Of a stretch of 23,315 nt of DNA, positions 21,967 through 23,315 are shown in pieces; position 1 is the first letter of the stretch; each line of letters starts with the position of its first letter. Source of the DNA: JBDHRG01 sp039807445 (GTDB taxonomy: Bacteria; Pseudomonadota; Gammaproteobacteria; Competibacterales; Competibacteraceae); NCBI GenBank assembly GCA_039807445.1, contig JBDHRG010000037.1, positions 1 to 23,315 on the forward strand, read 5' to 3'. The position numbers were made by a program, and so were the translations under genes. Below the pieces are notes generated by a model. The model saw only the letters and a program-made list of their open reading frames with translations. It was not told the DNA's origin and searched no databases.

Positions 21967-22065
21967 ATGATGCCGTGCAAGGCCCTTTGCTTTCTCGGCG
22001 TCGCGCTGCACCGCCTCGGGCGTGCGGACGAGGCGCGGCAGCTCCTGGACGAACTGCCCCGCTGA
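21967..22065 (+). pseudogene. Short TPR-like fragment
   Basis: A 32-codon frame reading MMPCKALCFLGVALHRLG, then RADEARQLLDELPR. ALCFLGVALHRLGRADEA has the spacing of the two helices of a tetratricopeptide repeat and the usual Leu-Gly / Ala / Leu-Gly-Arg positions. One repeat cannot fold usefully alone, so this may be a remnant of a TPR gene or a chance likeness in GC-rich DNA. The rest of 21767-22171 shows no gene apart from the pyrD promoter and the hairpin at 22123-22152. Confidence 0.25.
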
Positions 22066-22122
22066 ACCGCCGGGCTCGGGGCGCGCGATGCAGCGTGTAA
22101 AATCGGTCGACAGTCCGAAAGA

Positions 22123-22152
22123 CATCGGGCTCCCCTGTCGGGGAGCTCGATG
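22123..22152 (-). terminator. Strong hairpin downstream of the PEP-CTERM gene
   Basis: A 13-bp stem (22123-22135 with 22140-22152, loop TGTC) with a single G.T-type position. On the minus strand it begins 20 nt after the PEP-CTERM stop and is followed by TCTTTC. It probably ends that transcript and may work in both directions. Confidence 0.6.
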
Positions 22153-22171
22153 GACCGGTGGCGCGTGGGTG

Positions 22172-22948
22172 TCAGCGCGTGCGCCGGCGCATCCGCGCGA
22201 AGCCGAGCGCGCCGACGCCGAGCAGCGCCAGCGTCGCGGGCTCGGGCGCCTTCGGTGGCACGATCGTGGTATCGGGCCGCAGGATGTGGTCGAGCACGTA
22301 CGAGCCCGCCGCCAGCATGTTGCCGGCCGCCATGCTCATGATGTCGGCGTTGCTGAGCAGAGGGTCGGTATCGGGGTTGCCGAAGCCGGTGTTCCACGCG
22401 GCGACCACGCCGCCGCCGATGCCGTCGCGGGCGTAGAAATCGCCCCAGGTCGGGGCACGGGTGGAGATGACCTCGAAGGTCGTCGTCGTGCCGACCGTGG
22501 TGCCGTCCTCACCTTTGTTCCACTTGATGCCGGCCATCGCCGAGGGCATCAGCTGGTTCGAGGGGGGGCTGGTCGAACTCCAGGTCGTCGGGGCGCCGAT
22601 GCCGGTCGAGCGCGACTCGCCACCGCCGGTGCTGATGATGTCGGCGTTGGTGATGTCCGGCGACAGCTCGATGATCAGGTGGCTCAGTTGCTTGGTGGGG
22701 GACGAGTCCTCGGTGAACGCGTACTGGTATTTCCACTGGTTCAGGCCCGAGTCGTAGAAGACGTCGTACTTCAGCTGCACGGCGGTATCTTGCCAGTCGA
22801 GCGTGGCGGTGATCTCGGTCTGGGGCACGTTCCAGGTCAGGGTGTCGGTTGCGACCAGCGTGAAGGCGGCGTGGCTCGCGCCGGCGTAGCCCAGCGCGCC
22901 GGCCAGGGCCAGCGCGGCGGCGAGGGGGGGGTGGAGTCTTGTTTGCAT
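22172..22948 (-). CDS. PEP-CTERM sorting domain protein
   Basis: 258 aa exported protein. The signal peptide is MQTRLHPPLAAALALAGALG, ending ASHA before AFTLVATD. The body is beta-rich and Ser/Thr/Gly-rich with no recognised enzyme motif. The C-terminus APEPATLALLGVGALGFARMRRR is a complete PEP-CTERM signal: Pro-Glu-Pro, a hydrophobic helix, and an Arg cluster, the substrate signal for exosortase (EpsH), which implies sorting to the surface or exopolysaccharide matrix. Codons 6-9 contain an uninterrupted run of eight C on the coding strand, a possible slippage site. A sigma-54-like promoter is upstream, as for PEP-CTERM genes under PrsK/PrsR. Confidence 0.95.
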   Translation of the reverse strand: MQTRLHPPLAAALALAGALGYAGASHAAFTLVATDTLTWNVPQTEITATLDWQDTAVQLKYDVFYDSGLNQWKYQYAFTEDSSPTKQLSHLIIELSPDITNADIISTGGGESRSTGIGAPTTWSSTSPPSNQLMPSAMAGIKWNKGEDGTTVGTTTTFEVISTRAPTWGDFYARDGIGGGVVAAWNTGFGNPDTDPLLSNADIMSMAAGNMLAAGSYVLDHILRPDTTIVPPKAPEPATLALLGVGALGFARMRRRTR

Positions 22949-23055
22949 TTTCTCTCGCTCCCAGATTGTTCTCGGGCGCCGGGCCCGGGTTCCGAGGCCT
23001 GCGCCTGCCAGTGTCGAGCGCCAGGACCTGCTCCGTGATCGGCTGTCGATTTCTG

Positions 23056-23070
23056 TGCATGAACGATGCC
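23056..23070 (-). promoter_or_regulatory. Sigma-54-like promoter of the PEP-CTERM gene
   Basis: On the minus strand GGCATCGTTCATGCA has the GG and GC dinucleotides 12 bp apart, as in GGCAC-N5-TTGCA (mismatches at C5 and T11). Initiation near 23045 would give a leader of about 95 nt. Just upstream is an inverted repeat TGTTG/CAACA (23081-23098). Elsewhere in 22949-23250 there is a GC hairpin at 23182-23206 and no gene. Confidence 0.5.
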
Positions 23071-23212
23071 TGAATGTTTTTGTTGTTTTGCATCAACAGG
23101 ATATGTTCAGACTCGGGGGCGGTGCGGACAAGAGGTGTTAAAAAGCGTGACGCCGGCGCCGGTCGGCAGTGTTTCGCGCCCTCGGGCGCTTCGTCGGGGC
23201 GCCCGAATCCGT

Positions 23213-23241
23213 TACGCTGCGGCGCAGATGTGGTCGAGGAG
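23213..23241 (+). promoter_or_regulatory. -10-like TACGCT and ribosome binding site of the last gene
   Basis: TACGCT (23213-23218) lies 32 bp before the ATG at 23251, and a strong GAGGAGG follows at about 23236. The same TACGCT box precedes the DM13 gene. Confidence 0.4.
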
Positions 23242-23250
23242 GCGGCGCCG

Positions 23251-23315
23251 ATGAGTTGGAAACTGGGACTCGTGCTGGCGCTGACGCTGGCCGGTGGGCA
23301 GACGCAGGCGCTCGC
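23251..23315 (+). CDS. N-terminus of a secreted protein (truncated by window end)
   Basis: Twenty-one codons are visible: MSWKLGLVLALTLAGGQTQAL. This is a signal peptide with a Lys after the start, a hydrophobic core (LGLVLALTLAGG) and a likely cleavage region QTQALA. The product is therefore exported; its identity lies outside the window. The start is supported by a strong GAGGAGG ribosome binding site nine bases upstream. Confidence 0.7.
   Translation, partial: MSWKLGLVLALTLAGGQTQAL

Noticed and set aside
22098..22103. Plus-strand TAAAAT that looks like a -10 box
   Set aside because: No -35 box and no supported plus-strand gene follows; the downstream frames are antisense to the PEP-CTERM gene.
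1..23315. CRISPR array, tRNA or rRNA gene
   Set aside because: No regularly spaced repeat/spacer series was seen and no cloverleaf or rRNA-like segment was recognised by eye.

Overview
The window looks like chromosomal DNA from a GC-rich betaproteobacterium, probably Rhodocyclales-like (Azoarcus/Thauera/Zoogloea type). The reasons are very high GC outside one segment, a PEP-CTERM exosortase-substrate gene with a sigma-54-like promoter, ArnT/LAB_N envelope genes, class 2 PyrD and an ilvBN operon. The lineage is an inference from gene content, not from a marker gene.

Layout. 1-123 is the tail of an unidentified basic protein. 436-1674 is a membrane-anchored class III adenylate cyclase whose base composition is visibly more AT-rich than everything around it, so it is probably acquired. 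1829-6072 is a run of plus-strand single genes: flavoprotein, DM13 protein, Prx5-type peroxiredoxin, secreted CHAP amidase, VOC protein and YccF membrane protein. From 6113 to 9257 the minus strand carries ilvBN (acetolactate synthase) followed by a PIN-domain toxin/antitoxin pair. Upstream of ilvB lie a valine-rich leader peptide (codons for VVVVRV) and a 16-bp terminator hairpin, a classical attenuation arrangement. 9599-12412 is a minus-strand operon of DUF1415, an ArnT-like glycosyltransferase and a PAP2 phosphatase. 12849-14516 holds dusA and a brnTA toxin/antitoxin pair. 14609-17674 is a second envelope operon: polyprenyl-phosphate glycosyltransferase (GT2), a tandem LAB_N membrane protein and an ArnT-like transferase. 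Then come DUF29, a PaaI-type thioesterase with a 2-hydroxychromene-2-carboxylate isomerase-like protein, a DUF4143 ATPase (plus strand), pyrD, a PEP-CTERM protein, and the first codons of a secreted protein at the right edge.

The most unusual feature is a pair of direct-repeat, non-coding elements (about 285 and 295 bp) that flank the DUF1415/ArnT-like/PAP2 operon. Each has long terminal inverted repeats closing three internal hairpins. Where the two copies differ in the terminal stem, both arms have changed together so that pairing is kept. Each element ends exactly at the TGA stop codon of a minus-strand gene (PAP2 and dusA). No transposase is present.

The two ArnT-like enzymes, the GT2, the LAB_N protein and the PAP2 phosphatase fit together as a lipid-A or LPS sugar-modification route using polyprenyl-phosphate carriers. 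The sugar cannot be read from sequence. Both toxin/antitoxin pairs have well-formed repeat operators overlapping their promoters.
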